From the NCBI GenBank assembly GCA_964622035.1, contig CAZUPF010000004.1, positions 1 through 29,775 of the forward strand: DNA of 29,775 bases. The letters are read 5' to 3'. Of this stretch, positions 29,273-29,775 are shown in pieces. The notes under the pieces were generated by a model. It was not told the origin of the DNA, searched no databases, and saw only the letters and a list, made by a program, of their open reading frames with translations. The position numbers and the translations under genes were made by a program. The stretch comes from CAZUPF01 sp964622035 (GTDB lineage Bacteria > Patescibacteriota > WWE3 > JAUXAW01 > JAYEID01). Each line of letters opens with the position of its first letter. Within the stretch, counting starts at the first letter, position 1.

Positions 29273-29377
29273 ATGAAATTTTTCCGCCGGCACCGCACAC
29301 TGTGGCAGGCCGTTATCGTTATCTCGTCTCTGGCCCTAGTTCTTAGCTCTATCCTTCCGGCTATCTTCGGAAGATAG
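29273..29377 (+). CDS. 34-residue single-helix membrane peptide
   Basis: The ORF encodes a basic N-terminus (MKFFRRHRTLWQ), one hydrophobic helix (about AVIVISSLALVLSSILPAIF) and a short GR end. This layout, inside-positive with a single helix, is typical of genuine small membrane proteins. It lies 22 bases before recG on the same strand and behind a -10 box, so it is probably cotranscribed. I have an impression that similar tiny ORFs occur in related genomes but cannot confirm it. Without comparison it could still be a chance ORF. Confidence 0.55.
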   Translation: MKFFRRHRTLWQAVIVISSLALVLSSILPAIFGR

Positions 29378-29399
29378 CCCTTACCCATACTTTACCACC

Positions 29400-29775
29400 A
29401 TGGAACTTCGGGATCCAGTAAAAAGTGTTCCCTTCATCGGCGAAAAATACTGCCGACTCCTGACCAATTTAGGGATTGAAACAATTACCGACCTCCTGCG
29501 GCACTACCCCTCCCGCTACGAAGATTTCTCCCAAGTAAGGGGAATCTCCGCGCTCGTCGCGGGGGAAAAAGCGACCATCAAAGCCGAAGTCGCCGAGATT
29601 GAAAACATCTTCACCCGCTACGGTAAAAAACTTACTAAGGCGGTTGTTAGCGACACATCTGGAAACATTACTCTCGTCTGGTTCAACCAAACCTACCTCA
29701 CCAAGACTATCCATCCAGGGGAGGTCTTCCGCTTCTCGGGGGAACTCAAATCGTTTTCCGGTCAGCCAGCGTTTC
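29400..29775 (+). CDS. recG: ATP-dependent DNA helicase RecG, N-terminal part
   Basis: The frame is open from the ATG at 29400 to the window edge (125 complete codons). The visible part is the RecG wedge domain: the helix-hairpin-helix-like start VPFIGEKYCRLLTNLGIETITDLLRHYPSRYED, then the OB-fold (GEKATIKAEVAEIENIF, LVWFNQTYLTKTIHPGEVFRFSGEL). RecG remodels stalled forks and branched DNA. The helicase motifs lie beyond the window. No SD is seen. It follows the 34-residue ORF by 22 bases. Confidence 0.88.
   Translation, partial: MELRDPVKSVPFIGEKYCRLLTNLGIETITDLLRHYPSRYEDFSQVRGISALVAGEKATIKAEVAEIENIFTRYGKKLTKAVVSDTSGNITLVWFNQTYLTKTIHPGEVFRFSGELKSFSGQPAF

Overview
The window looks like a stretch of a Candidate Phyla Radiation (Patescibacteria) genome, possibly Microgenomates-like. 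This is inferred from gene content and gene form, not from a search. The pointers are a trigger factor without its PPIase domain, a ThrS without the N-terminal TGS domain, a CPxG thioredoxin-like protein, a TrpR/YerC-like regulator, a solitary GIY-YIG protein of the UPF0213 type, many short membrane proteins, and infC joined directly to rplT without rpmI. UGA is used as stop (SPFH gene, infC), so the standard bacterial code applies. Two runs of exactly 100 N (9535-9634 and 23659-23758) show that this is a scaffold.

Layout. 1-2010 (minus strand): an intact tRNA-Gln preceded by a GIY-YIG gene that sits where the 3' half of a second, broken tRNA-Gln should be; a TrpR-like regulator flanked by two copies of a perfect palindrome; a DUF192 protein and a small unknown. 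2087-6790 (minus): tRNA-Cys, a thioredoxin-fold protein, a membrane protein, argS and a lysozyme-like protein. 6886-8673 (plus): nine tRNAs (His, Arg, Lys, Leu, Leu, Ser, Val, Phe, Gly) with one unknown anchored protein between them and a 58-bp duplication of the tRNA-Ser promoter and 5' end. 8847-12638 (plus): a second lysozyme-like paralogue, then a MacA/MacB-type adaptor, ATPase and permease. 12640-14980 (minus): a large unknown membrane protein and an MBL hydrolase. 15032-17586 (plus): a self-contained two-gene unit of an SPFH/flotillin-like protein and a coiled-coil protein. 17638-19503: DUF4349 protein, zinc-ribbon protein and an unknown. 19654-22152 (plus): tig, clpP, tRNA-Val and a DHH phosphoesterase. 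22252-29775: small unknown, membrane protein cut by a gap, T-box leader with thrS, infC, rplT, a class A PBP (minus), a 34-residue membrane peptide and the start of recG.

Two expression styles stand out. Most housekeeping genes have a promoter whose -10 box lies only about 6-12 bases before the start codon, with no Shine-Dalgarno (SD) sequence, so they are probably leaderless. Several share an extended -10 of the form TGCTANAAT. A second group, mostly lineage-specific genes, has a 5' leader and a strong AAGGAGG-type SD.

The most notable items are the tRNA-Gln/GIY-YIG cassette, the tRNA-Ser partial duplication with a similar break in the D-arm, the paired palindromes around the TrpR-like gene, a complete T-box antiterminator/terminator switch before thrS, and the missing rpmI.
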